Of a stretch of DNA of 64,000 nucleotides, positions 1 to 10,418 are shown in pieces. The stretch covers positions 359,862,975-359,926,974 of the forward strand of contig CM042694.1 in NCBI GenBank assembly GCA_023614405.1, written 5' to 3'. A model generated the notes under the pieces. That model was not told where the DNA came from, searched no databases, and saw only the letters and a list, made by a program, of their open reading frames with translations. The DNA is from Avena insularis (taxonomy: Eukaryota > Streptophyta > Magnoliopsida > Poales > Poaceae). The translations under genes and the position numbers were made by a program. Numbering within the stretch: position 1 is the stretch's first letter; each line of letters opens with the position of its first letter.

Positions 1-2
1 AC

Positions 3-446
3 TCAGATGACTCCAAATCGCAATCAGATTATGTGTTTGTCATGAATGGTGGTGCTATGAGCTGGAAAAGTTCCAAGCAAGGTACATTGGCCTCCTCTTT
101 AACAGAAGCTAAATATATTGCTGCCTCAGAGGCTGCAAATGAAGCTGTTTGGATTAGGAATTTCCTGATCACTCTTGGTGTGGTTCAGGGCGCGTCCAAT
201 CTCTTGAACGTTTATTTTGACAACAATGGTGCTATTGCACAAGCCAAGAAACCTAGACAGCACCAGAAAAACAAACATATTTGCATGCGTTACCCTCTGA
301 TTCGTGAGTCCATTAATGATGGTAGTGTCATGTTATGCAAACTACATACAAACTCAATTGTTGCTGATCCCTTGACAAAGCCATTCCCGCAGCCTGCGCA
401 TAAAGCGCACACGAGAGCAATAGGTATTAGATACTATCTAGATTGA
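3..446 (+). pseudogene. Ty1/copia polyprotein, C-terminal RNase H (cut by window edge)
   Basis: This is the last part of a copia gag-pol polyprotein; RNase H removes the RNA strand during reverse transcription. The frame is open from base 3, so the gene starts outside the window. Visible family signatures are NGGAMSWKSSKQ near the start, a TEA.YIAASEAANEAVWIR helix, the DNNGAIAQAKKPR segment and the closing ADPLTKP motif, followed by a stop at 444-446. It is followed at once by a polypurine tract and an LTR, which fixes it as the 3' end of a plus-strand element. It resembles Angela/BARE-like grass elements. A threonine-to-serine type change (LASSLTEA) sits in the otherwise conserved acidic motif. 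Whether the whole element is intact cannot be judged. Confidence 0.9.
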
Positions 447-454
447 CTCTAGTG

Positions 455-466
455 CAAGTGGGAGAC
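455..466 (+). other. Polypurine tract of the left-edge copia element
   Basis: A purine-rich run (CAAGTGGGAGAC) lies directly before the TGAAGG start of the LTR and just after the RNase H stop. It would prime plus-strand DNA synthesis. Confidence 0.75.
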
Positions 467-1768
467 TGAAGGAAATATGCCCTAGAGGCAATCATAGAGA
501 TGATTGTATTTCATGTGTATCCATGAGTTATTTTAATGTTTCTTAAATATCCATATGTTAGGCAACTTGTATTGATTGGCAATTATATGAATTATTTGTG
601 AAACTCTTTACTTGTATGGTTATCTAATTGTTGTCCCTAGTCGGAGTTCATATGAGGACACACTTGAATATTAGACTAGCACATCGATTGGTTGATGACT
701 ATGTTTCACAAGTCATAGACATGGAAATGTCAAACCAATGATGTTGACACATGTTGTGAACATGGGGTTGGATTGACCCAACTTGAGACTGACAATAATA
801 CTTGCAGCTCTCTCTACACATCATGTACGTTTTGTCCTTAGACCTGAGATTGTCACATGTACTTGAGATGTGGATCGACCTACTTTGGACCTATCAAACA
901 CTACTCCGTAACTGGGTAGTTATAAAGATAGCTTTTGGGTTTGTCCTGATACATGCTGCAAGGCATTGGTCAATCAAGATGGGATTTTCCCCTCTCAACT
1001 TGAGAGAGATATCTCTGGGCCCGTCGAGTGATCAGATCCAGAAATGCATGGTCGTGCTACATATGGTTAAGAGTTAACCTAGTAAAGGGATTCCGAATCA
1101 CAGTATCGAGAAAGAGAGGTCAGCTTGGAGCTAAACCAAATATCGTAGAGCAAAGGGAAAGACATGTATTAAACCTTGTGATGGTTCGTCCGAATGATCT
1201 TTATATGCATTTTGGAGTTGGCACGTCTTGCTAGAGGCCGCTACCAACTATTGACAGAGTAAGTGTACTCGTGTAATGTCTATACGTGTATGAACCTATA
1301 GGGTCACACACACTTTAGGGGATGGAAGTCTAATGAGGATTGGATCCAAATTAGACCAGGCTTAGGCTGCTAATGGGCTGCTAATGTAGAAGCCCGCCAG
1401 GGATGCCTATATAAGAGAGAGTGAGGCGAGCTGATTAGGGTTGAGCATTCCACCCAGCCTCCACTCCACTTCCGCCTGTGCTGCACGAGCAGACCTAGCA
1501 GTCTGGCGTGTGACGGCTTCCACTCTGGTTGTGTGGATACCTCGGAGGTGCTGCAGCTATAGCACTTGGACGAGCCGTGCAAAGGGGAGCTTCTCGTGGG
1601 ACGTGGACAAGGAGAAGACGTAGAACATCTACACTGTCCCGACGTGCTTCATCGAGTTCCGCAACTACGTGTCTAGTGGTAATCCCATGATCTATGACAA
1701 TAGTATTTCTGATTGACGCGGTATAAAATTTTAATTTTACGCTAGTGTAGCCTACCCGTAACCCTACA
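467..1768 (+). repeat. 3' LTR of the left-edge copia element
   Basis: The LTR starts TGAAGGAAATATGCCCTAG, a start shared by Angela-like grass copia LTRs, right after the polypurine tract. A TATA-like box lies at 1408-1414. The 3' boundary is inferred from a CCCTACA end and the change in composition after it. The partner LTR is outside the window, so the end could be wrong by tens of bases. Confidence 0.65.
1408..1414 (+). promoter_or_regulatory. TATA box in the copia LTR
   Basis: TATATAA within CCTATATAAGAGAG, placed in the 3' part of the LTR where the U3 promoter of such elements lies. Assignment is by motif and position only. Confidence 0.45.
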
Positions 1769-2563
1769 CCTGGCGGGCACAGCTCTTTACCTCCTTCAAA
1801 ATAGTCGATCCAGAATCCACCCGGCAGGCAAGTTACTCTCCAGGTTTCACATAATTTGTACTCATGTAGATTTATGCAATACCCTGTTTAAAACATTGGT
1901 GTCACATGCACAATTTTATCAAGCTAGATTTCTTGGAAGTGCATTGTATGTTGAAGTAAATTTAGTTTAATTATTATTGATTAACTACTTTAACAGGAAG
2001 TTTGTTCCTGATACAAGTCGTGGACATTCACGGACAGTCAACATAGTTGACGTTTAGTCATAGTTGATTCACGGTATATTTTGCCGACGAGCATCTCCGC
2101 ATATTCATTTACTGCACTTACATTTGAACTGATTTATTTCTTCCATATAGCCAATCAACTCTAGATTTCAGTTCTGTTGCACCACTTACTAGCAAAGTTA
2201 GTCTCCATTCACGCAATGACTGTCTAATTTTCTGCAATATGGACAATCAATTGTTGATTTGTATCTATTGCGTGAACGGTGGAGCTGGCATAGACGATCT
2301 ATTTATGTTACATGGTTATCTATGTACACATATTGCTCCATATAGGTACAATACCGAGGCTTGAATTTCTGGACTACATTATCTTAACGTATCTACAAAA
2401 CCAACTCTCATCTTCATACACAACAGCCGTAGGTCAAAGTCAACTGCGCTGGCATGCTCTACGAACATGTCGTCCGATAGTTCAAGCGAATATGTTCAAG
2501 AATTATCAATTATGCGTCATCTCTTGGTGCCTTCTATGTACAAGTACCTTTAGCTTTAGGTAA
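1769..2563. other. Unassigned DNA between copia LTR and CACTA
   Basis: About 800 bases of mixed composition without repeat hallmarks I recognise and without a convincing open frame. It is the left flank of the CACTA target site; the last three bases (TAA, 2561-2563) are the left target duplication. Joined to the right flank at 46627 it would read TTTAGGTAAGC, so the CACTA may lie at a splice-donor-like sequence, but no exon could be confirmed. Confidence 0.4.
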
Positions 2564-2576
2564 CACTAGTGGAAAA
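2564..2576 (+). repeat. Left terminal inverted repeat of the CACTA
   Basis: CACTAGTGGAAAA matches the inverse of the right end with one mismatch in 13 bases. Similarity continues weakly (shared GTCTTT a few bases further in). Confidence 0.9.
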
Positions 2577-2577
2577 A

Positions 2578-2775
2578 GGGTCTTTAGACCCGGGTCGGTT
2601 GGGCCATTAGCCCCGGTTCCTGACCCGGGACTAGCTAGACGGGACTAATGCTAGTCCCGGTTCGGTCCCGAACAGGAGCTAATGGGGCTTCACGTGGCGG
2701 GGCAGCGGGCGAGGGGGCTAGCAGCAATAGTCCCGGTTCTTGGTATGAACCGGGGCCACTGCTCGTCTGTCGTGG
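2578..2775. repeat. Left subterminal repeat array of the CACTA
   Basis: Several copies of a GC-rich motif of the form (A/T)AGTCCCGGTTC or its inverse GAACCGGG(A/G)CTA, in both orientations. In the Spm/En family such arrays bind the element-encoded TNPA-type protein and are needed for excision; the binding role here is inferred from position and repetition. Confidence 0.75.
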
Positions 2776-3027
2776 CAGGAAAACGGTTATTTTCGTGCGC
2801 TCGGCAGAAGTTTGGTTTTTCTATTTTTTTCATTTATTTGTTTTGGGAACTTTTTAAATTGTATTTTGCGCTAAATTAGATGGTATAATTAATACTACAT
2901 GCAACAATGAAGGAACAACGATTGCATATCATCGTCACGAATATATTACACCATCTCATCCAATATGCGTTGTCAAACATATTACAAAATGTACGCACCA
3001 CGAGTTACATGCACATTACAAACCATA

Positions 3028-4370
3028 TTACCCTTGTATTTGAACCGGCGAGGAATAATATTCTCTATTCGGATCTAGGATCTCGGCATCTATGAATCCT
3101 GTAATTTCCTTTTGAATTGCTCGTACGCGTTCTTGTAGTAGAAGACCGTCCCGTAACCGTTCGACCTAATTTAAAGGAGTCAATATATATATGAATTAAT
3201 GAAACTGAACATAGTTGATGGTAATAAAATAAAGTTGTGAATATTGTTTATCGTACTTCAAATTTTTTTAAGTCCCTCCTTACGGCCGTATATTTGATCG
3301 TCTAGCGAATGAAATCGCATACATAGTAGCCACATAAGTTATTTCCGGATTCCTGCCTCAAGCACTTTACGAGAACATATATAGTTCAATCAAAATAATA
3401 ATCAAGCATGATAATGGTATTGAAACTAGAATCAAAAAGATGCACGGATCTAGCTAGTAGTACTTACATGAAGTGGTTTAAATTTAAGTTCTGGCTTCCA
3501 AACGCCAACAGCCTTGGCGGTGAACCGTTTCCAAGTCCTGCCTGGCAAAGAAAATGAATAACGGAGTTCTATATTAATTACTTGCTATCCGCGAGGAAAT
3601 AGTGCCGATATAGTGACATAATGATTGAAATTACCTCTGGAGGCATGCCTGCATGTCCGCCCACTCAGCGAAGTCTTTGTATTTTGAGTCCATGACTTTT
3701 ACTATTCCATCGTCGGGTATAATGATTAGCAGGATATAGTGGAAGCTGCGCACGCATAACGAGTCAATTATACACTTAACATCAAGTAAGCGAAATATAA
3801 TGTGTACAAGACAGTAACACTCACTCTAAGTGGTAAGGAAATAGTATTTCCCTTTTGATCTCGTTAAACCTTAATGTTTGTACCAAGTTATTCTCTGTCA
3901 CGTCGGGCTTCATGTGGAGAATTTTTTCATAAATGATATTTGGGTCAATGAACCCAATGTCATAGAGTTGTCCTCTTTTGCATTGGAGAATCTTCATTCT
4001 ATAAAATAAATAGTGATGAGTAAGATTATACATGCAATGAACGATAGCTGAGCTAGAAAGACTTAATTACATAAATTAATAATACTTACAAACAATAGGC
4101 ACTCATGATAGATTTATCGACGGCGTCTTGTTGGTATAACTGAAATAATTCATAGAATTCAATCATTACCATGGCATCTCCATGCCCATAATGCTCGGTT
4201 TTATATGCAACGTAGACCCAGTTTTCGTCAGCAGCAGATTCTCGCATGTACCAGTTATGCAATCTTCGTATTTTTGTTAGTAGCTCGTTGACTAACTCAG
4301 GTTTGACGAGAGGATACCCGTGCCGGTACTTGTATGCCACGTCAGAGAACTCATTTATATGGTTTAGTAC
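3028..4370 (-). pseudogene. Ulp1/C48 cysteine protease-like C-terminal domain of the CACTA second gene
   Basis: Five exons: 4370-4090, 3998-3825, 3745-3614, 3537-3468, 3364-3257 and a last exon 3165-3028. The Ulp1-type catalytic residues are all recognisable: the histidine in FHYILL (about 3740), the aspartate in VMDSK (about 3688), the glutamine in RQESGNN (about 3354) and the cysteine in NNLCGYYVC (about 3333). Splice phases agree across the joins I checked (for example the RTWKRF join at 3614/3537). After the cysteine helix an in-frame TAG interrupts at 3302-3304, but the reading frame continues through the next two exon pieces to a family-typical end (ERVRAIQKEITGF). At 4371 the frame slips by one base relative to the upstream linker. 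Confidence 0.85.
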
Positions 4371-5550
4371 CTAAAAATAGACATGCCTTGAGCCGTTGCC
4401 GCTTCTCTGTACAACCTTACTAACTCCGGATCTGTTTCCGGATCATAACTCTCCTCGGGCGCAGCTCTCCTCGACCGCACCTCGGCATCGGAATACACTT
4501 GTAGCGGGTGGAATGATTGATTTTTCTGTTCTCCGAGCTGGGCAACTGATTTCCCGCTTGATTTTCCGCTAGAGCTGATACTCAACCGCTGTTGTTTTGC
4601 CTCAGCCGACTTGCGAATAGAGCGGTCATAGTCTTCTGGTAGCTTTGGCGGGACCATACCCATGACATTCACCATTTTCACAGCCGCTTCTATTTCTTCT
4701 GGTGTGTTCGGGAAGTCTGGGGGTGGCGGCTTCTTCTTGTTAGCACAGTCAATCTTCCACTTTTCATAATGGGCTTTTGTGGCCGCATCAAGTTCCTATG
4801 GAGTCATCTTGCCAGGTCGGTTACTGAAATCCGTACGGGCATGGGGTACTTTTGGTAGGGGCGATGGCTTACGTTTCGGTGATATGAACCTCTTGCTACT
4901 GCTACTGCCCCTCGTAGTGGTACAGCCCCTTTTCCGCTTGGGAGATGGCGGCGGTGGAGATGGTTGCGGCAGCGATGGAGACGGCTGTGCTGGAGACTGG
5001 TAAGACGGCGAAGGCGACGGTTGCGCTGGAGAATGGTCATGTGGCGGCGAAGGTGGATTGTTGCTGATCTGAGGAGTGGGTGTCCTTGGCGGCACATAAT
5101 TATGAAGATGGATGTGCTCTTTAGCCAAATAGCAGTCCCCCCTTTGACTTCTTCTAGTTCAGTCAGCTCCCCATCTTCACCTGCAGGGTAGTCCAGCTTC
5201 AGCTCCTCGTAATCTGTCATGACTTGATCCACCATGATGACAGTGTACCCTTTTGGAACCTGTTTGCAATGCCAAGTTGGTTTAGGTCCAATTGGTAGGG
5301 CCATGCCAAGCGCCGCCGTCAACCTTAAGTTAGCAACTCTCACCTTTAGCTCACAAGGTGTGCTCTGTGTGATATCATCCACTGGGTAACGATGTTCCGG
5401 AGCCGTATCATCATCACCATCATCCTGGAGCTGCGTGGAAGCGACGCTGCTTTTCTTATTCGATGAGGTGCCGGTAGCATCGAATGCAGGTTCTATCAGG
5501 TACCGCTGAGATTGGCCGCTACCTTGCTGGCTAAGTCTGTCGATTTGTTC
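4371..5550 (-). pseudogene. Proline/serine-rich linker of the CACTA second gene
   Basis: The middle of the second gene. It contains a TPCEL region near 5355, an acidic stretch (GEDGELTELEEV, about 5200), a run of proline-serine-glutamine repeats around 4950-5100 and a basic KRKRG segment. A TAG at 4796-4798 interrupts KMTP-stop-ELDAATKAHYEKW, where family context suggests glutamine. The reverse strand gives arginine-rich frames here; they are shadows of the low-complexity coding sequence. Confidence 0.7.
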
Positions 5551-6632
5551 CTACGCCCGCTTGACTTCTTCTTCTACATTACACAGTCGGTCTGCAGCAG
5601 CAGCTTTCTCGGCCTCAGCAAGCACTTTCTCAGCTGCCTCCCTTTCCTTCCTCCTCTGATGGCTTCTATCAGGAAATCTCTTCCTTTCCTTGGGAAACGC
5701 AACTGTCCACGGCTTGGAGCCTTCGGTGCCCCGTGATTGTCCTTTGTGTTCATCATTTTTAAGGGCGCGCGTGAGCTTGTCCTTCTCTCTATCAGGAACG
5801 AACCATCCCGCTTCAACATCTTGTACCGCACTTCTAATGTCGTCGATGGGTGGCAAGGGATTATCTTTGTGTCTTTGGTTATACACTGCCTTCCCTTCTT
5901 TGTTCAATGTGCCCCCATGCCTATAAAACCAATTTCTTGCCCGTTCGATCCATGTTAAGGGCTCCGAGATGATCCCCTTGGCCAGAAATGGTGCCTCAAG
6001 TGCCTCGCACTTATGCTTGCTACCGTTGTAGCCAGTAGGCCCCATAGTATGGTGGTACACCTTCTTAGAAAAATTCGCCTTATTTATTGCAGACTTTTCC
6101 AGTGGTCCGGATTCTTCGTCTTGTACTCCACAAATTCGGTCCAGTAGTCTCTTATCTTCTCATAGGCCTTATCGAAATCCGGAGTCTTATTGAGCAAGAT
6201 AAAGTCCTGGTACAATATTTTCTTCTAGCCCCTGAATAGGTCGGCCATCTTCGATAGAGCCCACGCCTTGACTTTTTTCTCTAGGGCCTCTTTTCGCCTC
6301 TTCATTTCCTCCTCATTTGGCACCTCTTCATCTGGATCCACCTCTGGCGCCGGCAGGGTGAAATGAATCATGAGCTTTGTCCAAAGGTTTGCTTTGGCTA
6401 TTGGGCTGACATATGAGCTTTCCTCATTTGTCTTATGCCACTCTCGAATGGTGATAGGGATGTGGTCCCTAACGACAGCTCCGCATGCCTTCACAAATTT
6501 ATTTGCAACATCTGTGGGAGCAATTGGTTTCCCGACTTCATTGACCTTTTTGATTCTGTACCGGACACCATCATCCATCTTCTTGGTTGGGCCTCGTCTA
6601 GTCCGTACTCTCGATTTGCTCCATCCAGAGGG
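5551..6632 (-). pseudogene. Transposase_24 (Ptta/En/Spm plant) region of the CACTA second gene
   Basis: From 6632 the exon reads RYRIKKVNEVGKPIAP, then a region with VVRDHIPITIREWHK, SKMADLF, YWTEFVEYK and, after a frame change near 6060, MGPTGYNG, LTWIERARNWFYRHGG, DKLTRALKNDEHKG and an alanine/glutamate-rich coiled tail. This order of motifs matches the plant transposase family named Transposase_24 found in En/Spm-like elements. Frame breaks occur near 6225 (TAG after DLFRG), near 6060-6100 and at 5551-5553. It is probably DNA- or protein-binding in transposition rather than the catalytic enzyme, which is TNP2. Confidence 0.8.
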
Positions 6633-6722
6633 CTAAAAGAAGAAAGAGCTAGCGCGTTAATATATGTATTTCATATGGTCACTTGTTTTATACATTAGTG
6701 CACATCCCATATAGATATACAC

Positions 6723-6959
6723 CTCGCCGGAGCCGACGACTTCTCTCTCTTTGGCTTCTTGCTCGTCGTCTTGTCCCTCGCCTGAGGCGTCGGCGTCTAC
6801 CTCACCGAAGCATCTACCTCCTCGGCTGAGAGACTCATCTCCCTCTCCGGAGTCGTTCAGAAACTGCTTGGTGACATCAGGGTGTTCATTTTCACGGATC
6901 ATTCCATGGAGGAAGTATTTCTTGATCTTCGTTTGTGCCGTGTAATGGATCCATAGTAT
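6723..6959 (-). pseudogene. N-terminal acidic exon of the CACTA second gene
   Basis: Bounded by an acceptor (TTTGCAG, 6966-6960) and a donor (GCGAG/GTGTAT, 6723/6722). The frame joining to the next exon reads an acidic, glycine-rich segment (FLNDSGEGDESLS, then EGQDDEQEAKERE). An ATG with MDPLHGTNEDQE lies at the exon start but in another frame, so either a frameshift has occurred or the start is elsewhere. Confidence 0.45.
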
Positions 6960-7335
6960 CTGCAAATTAAGAACAATGCACAAAACTTTAGTTCGGTAAC
7001 TTGTTCCATATGTCAATATATATCTACACAATTTTTGCCTAGCCCAAAAACCTAAAATAAAACAATCTTTTATTTTTTCCCAGCCTGAACCCAAAACCGG
7101 ACGCCAACATGAGGCCGTAGAGTGGACCTAGCAGAGATCACTACCACACACCCGACCCACCCGAGGGTCGGAGGGAGAGCATGCTGCCTACCCTGGCAAA
7201 CATGCGCTAACCCCGGGAACCCCTCCCGGCGACCGACAAGGACGACACCCAACAATTGACACTGAATACTATTATTTTTCTACAATTGGATCAACTATAT
7301 TTTCAGCGTATCAAACCATGACTGCTGCATCATAC
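6960..7335 (-). other. Probable first intron of the CACTA second gene
   Basis: Runs from a donor (CAG/GTATGA, 7335-7334) to the acceptor at 6961-6960. It contains a GC-rich patch (7075-7250) next to an A/T-rich run, which could be a small old insertion, but no terminal repeats or duplications were found. Confidence 0.4.
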
Positions 7336-8035
7336 CTGTTTTTTTTCTAATTTTGAAAATGGATATAGAAAAACGAAGAGGGTCATTTTGGGCTGGATAA
7401 GCTGGCCAGGGCAACAAATCAGCCCGGCCCAGCACGGCGGCGAGACCAAGCCCGCGATGATCCGCCGCTGCCGACGATGACGACCTCTGGAGGAGATCCT
7501 CCTCCGCCTCCTCAGATCCTCCTCCTCGCCCCCATGCCTCATTGTCTGCTGTGGCTCCGCCTCTCCGACCGCCTTCCGGCTGGAAAGCACCACCGGAAGC
7601 CTCCTCTGCCCACGCCGGACCGCATCCCTGCCGCGCGCTTCCCCGCGCCCCGCCCTCCGTCCTCCCATGAGCCGAGCCCGCTCTGCCCGCCCACCGAACG
7701 GCCGCCACCCAACGCGGAGACGCCGCGCGAGCGAACCGCCCCGCCGCCACTTTCCTAGGGGTGAGCACGGCTTCGCCGGCAACCCCTCCAGCAGCGGCGC
7801 AGCGGGGGAGGATGGGGGGGTCATACCGGTGGCGGTGGCTAGGGTTCACACACAGCGGCGGCGGCTAGGGTTCTCACTAGGGGAAAAATCAGGGGAAGGG
7901 GGGGTGAGGGCCTACCGGCGGTGCGGCGTGCGGCGCGCGGAGGGCCGGCGGCGGGTCGGGGCTTGGGCAGCCTGACGGCGTCCTTCTTCTCCTCGTGTGA
8001 ATGGGGAGGAAGAAGGAGAAGGCCACAGTTAAGTA
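7336..8035 (-). other. Probable GC-rich 5' leader exon of the CACTA second gene
   Basis: On the minus strand this begins just below the internal repeat cluster, contains pyrimidine-rich CTTCTCC and two copies of AACCCTAGCC(G/A)CCGCC, typical of grass 5' untranslated leaders, and ends at a good donor (AAAACAG/GTATGATG). Long open frames on both strands here are a by-product of GC richness (above 70% in places). A short peptide or an alternative start cannot be excluded. Confidence 0.4.
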
Positions 8036-8037
8036 TA

Positions 8038-8205
8038 GGGCTTTAGCCCCGGTTCCTCCCCCGAACCGGGGCTATTGCCTCTTTAGCCACGGGTCGGGGC
8101 ACGACCCGGGGCTATTGAGCCCGCAATAAATGCCAATTTTGATCTGGCGCGCGCCATGGGCTATTGGTCCCGGTTCTTGGGCCGAACCGGGGCTAATAAG
8201 CCTTT
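8038..8205. repeat. Internal cluster of CACTA subterminal-type repeats
   Basis: Contains paired motifs such as AGCCCCGGTTCC / GAACCGGGGCTATT, AGCCACGGGTCGG / CGACCCGGGGCTATT and GGTCCCGGTTCTTGG / CCGAACCGGGGCTAA, the same unit as the arrays at both CACTA ends. No terminal CACTA sequence or target duplication is present here, so it is not the end of a nested complete element. It lies directly upstream of the second gene. Confidence 0.8.
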
Positions 8206-8877
8206 TTCAAATTATTTTTGAACTTTCTGGTTGTTCCAGCCTTCTTTTTATTCTAAATGTAGGTGCATTACAAATGAATTTCAAATGTTTCAATTTTTAA
8301 TTTATTTTGAATTTAAAAAACTTTCAACAGGAAAAGTGCTTCAATTTAAATAACTAATCCAAAACTCTTTTCTTTTTTCAAAAATATTTGTTCTAACTAT
8401 ACAAACTATTAATCATTTTGCTATTTTCAATTGAACATGCATTAACAAATATTTATTGCACAATTTTGAATTTGAAAAACTTTCAACGTGATAAGTGTTT
8501 AAATTTGAATAAATAATCCAAACCCATTTTATGTTTTCTAAAATAATTATTTTAACTAACAATTTTACCATTTTCAATTACAAATGCATTAACGAGCATA
8601 AAAAATTTAAAAATGATCCAAACGATGTGAAACCTTCACGTGGTGTCATATTATTTGTCAAAGTTGCAAGGAAAAATATTGAACTTGGAAAATTGCAAAC
8701 ATCACAAAACATCCTTCAAAAAATGACCTATCATGTTCGAGGTTTCATGGGATTTAGGTTAAACCACCAATGTTATGGCTAGAATCAGGGCATATTGTGC
8801 ACACATAAGTTTTAATACATTACATAGATTTACATAAAAGTCATGAATTTCTTATGCTCGTTTAAGGTTGCTTATGG
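8206..8877. other. AT-rich spacer between the two CACTA genes
   Basis: Strongly A/T-rich, with two near-copies of the phrase AACTTTCAAC followed by G and AAGTG (8319 and 8480 areas). It would hold the 3' untranslated region of TNP2 and the upstream region of the second gene. No gene is seen; the open frame at 8531-8782 has no recognisable similarity. Confidence 0.5.
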
Positions 8878-10418
8878 TCACTTCGTCCGTAACCATGGAG
8901 CATCTTCTTTGCTTAATGGGATGCTTGGGTCAGTTTTCACTGTGAAGGGCAGAATTTCTTCAAACTTATTATAATCTTCTGACATGTCTGTCTTGTCCTT
9001 GATTCCCACAATGTTTTTTTCCCTGAAAGAACTATGTGACGGCTGGGCTCATCGCCTGATGTATTTGTTTGCTTATTTTTTATTTTCTCGGTCTAGAGGT
9101 CATGTATTTCACATAAAAAACCTGAGCCACATCATTGGCTAGGGCGAATGGCTCGTCTCTGTAACCAAGATTCTTGAGATCCACAGTTGTTATTCCGTAC
9201 AGTTGGTCTACCTTTACCCCTTCTCCATTCATGTTGACCCAACTGCACCGAAACAGAGGAACCTTAAAAGTAGGTCCATAGTCAAGTTCCCATATCTCCT
9301 CTATGTAACCATAGTATGTGTCCTTTTTCCCATTCTCGCATGTTGCATCAAAGCGGACACCACTGTTTTGGTTGGTGCACTTTTTATCTTGGCTGGTCGT
9401 GTAAAATGTATTCCCATTTATCTCGTACCCTTGGAAAGTCAATACAGTCGAAGATGGTGACGCGGCCAATAAGTAGAGCTGATCTCTACAGTGTTGTCAT
9501 TCATGAGACGTACTCGCAACCAACTTCCGAAAGTCTCCATGTGTTTTTTCTCGATCCAGGAGTCAGCATTCCCCGGGAACTCGGAGCGTACAACATTCCT
9601 GTGTTCCTCGATATACGGAGCCACAAAGGTGTAACTTTGTAGAACTGTGTAGTGTGCTTGAGTGAAAGAATTCATGTCCCTACATATCACTGCTCTAGCG
9701 TGCCTTTTCCACTCAGCCTCCCCTCATGTCGCGATTCAGGAACACCAATTGGCTTAAGGTTAGGAAGAAAGTCAACACAGAATCCAATGACCTCCTCTGT
9801 TCCATAGCCCTTGGAGATGCTTCCTTCTGGCCTAGCACGTTTATGAACATATTTCTTTAAGACTCCTATGAATCTCTCAAAGGGGAACATATTGTGTAGA
9901 AATACAGGACCGAGAATGGAAATCTCGTCGACTAGGTGAAGCAGGAGATGGGTCATAATATTGAAGAAGGAGGGAGGAACACCAACTCAAAACTGACAAG
10001 ACATTGGACCACATCCCTCTGTAGCCTTTCCAGACATTCTCGATCGATTACCTTCTGAGATATTGCATTGAAGAATGCACATAGCTTCACAATGGGTACT
10101 TGAACATTTTCCGGTAGAAACCCCCTCAATGCAACCGCAAGCAACTGCGTCATAATCATGTGGCAATCATGAGACTTCGGGTTCTGGAATATTTTCTCTG
10201 CCATATTTATTATTCCCTTTATATTTGACGAGAAGCCAGTCGGGACCATTTTACTGCTCAGGCATTCAAAAAAGATTTCCTTCTCTGCTTTGGTAAGAGC
10301 ATAGCTTCTTAAGTATTGACGCCCTTCATCAGTATGCTTGTTGTATGGGTCTTTCATACGTTGCTGGTCCTCCCTGCTTCTGGTGTATCTTTTGACTTCC
10401 CATACACGCCCAGGAAGC
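8878..10418 (-). pseudogene. TNP2-like transposase, C-terminal segment (4 of 4)
   Basis: The C-terminal half of the transposase: a DUF4218-like region (YALTKAEKE, SHDCHMIMTQLL, NMFPFERFIGVLKKYVH) from 10357 to about 9780, then a DUF4216-like region (STVLTFQGYEINGNTFYT, DTYYGYIEEIWELDYG, VPLFRCSWV, then DEPFALANDVAQVFYVKY), and a tail reading IVGIKDKTDMSEDYNKFEE with a stop at 8878-8880. The frame shifts at least five times: near 9985, 9690, 9470, 9080 and at an A7 run near 9017-9023 where eight A would be expected. It continues upstream directly into 31139 once element A is removed, because codons on both sides join as the family-typical GFLGVYGK. Confidence 0.9.

Larger units (their letters stand above)
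3028..6959 (-). pseudogene. CACTA second gene (Transposase_24-like plus Ulp1/C48 protease-like), decayed
   Basis: A multi-exon minus-strand gene downstream of TNP2. Reading from 6959 downward: an acidic exon (6959-6723), a Transposase_24 (Ptta/En/Spm) region from 6632, a coiled lysine/glutamate-rich stretch, a proline-rich linker and a C-terminal Ulp1-type cysteine protease domain ending at a stop at 3028-3030. GT-AG introns are visible at 6722/6633, 4089/3999, 3824/3746, about 3613/3538, 3467/3365 and 3256/3166. The gene is broken by in-frame TAG codons at 5551-5553, 4796-4798 and 3302-3304 and by a one-base shift near 4371. The orientation and order after TNP2 fit other grass CACTA elements. 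Its function in transposition is not established; a regulatory or protein-processing role is a guess. Confidence 0.85.

Noticed and set aside
4804..5382. Arginine-rich end of a 192-codon frame
   Set aside because: The arginine/histidine part is the wrong frame of the proline-rich linker of the CACTA second gene.
7075..7255. GC-rich patch beside an A/T run, possible SINE
   Set aside because: Box A and box B-like words are not in a correct order and spacing, and no target duplication is visible. It is treated as part of an intron.
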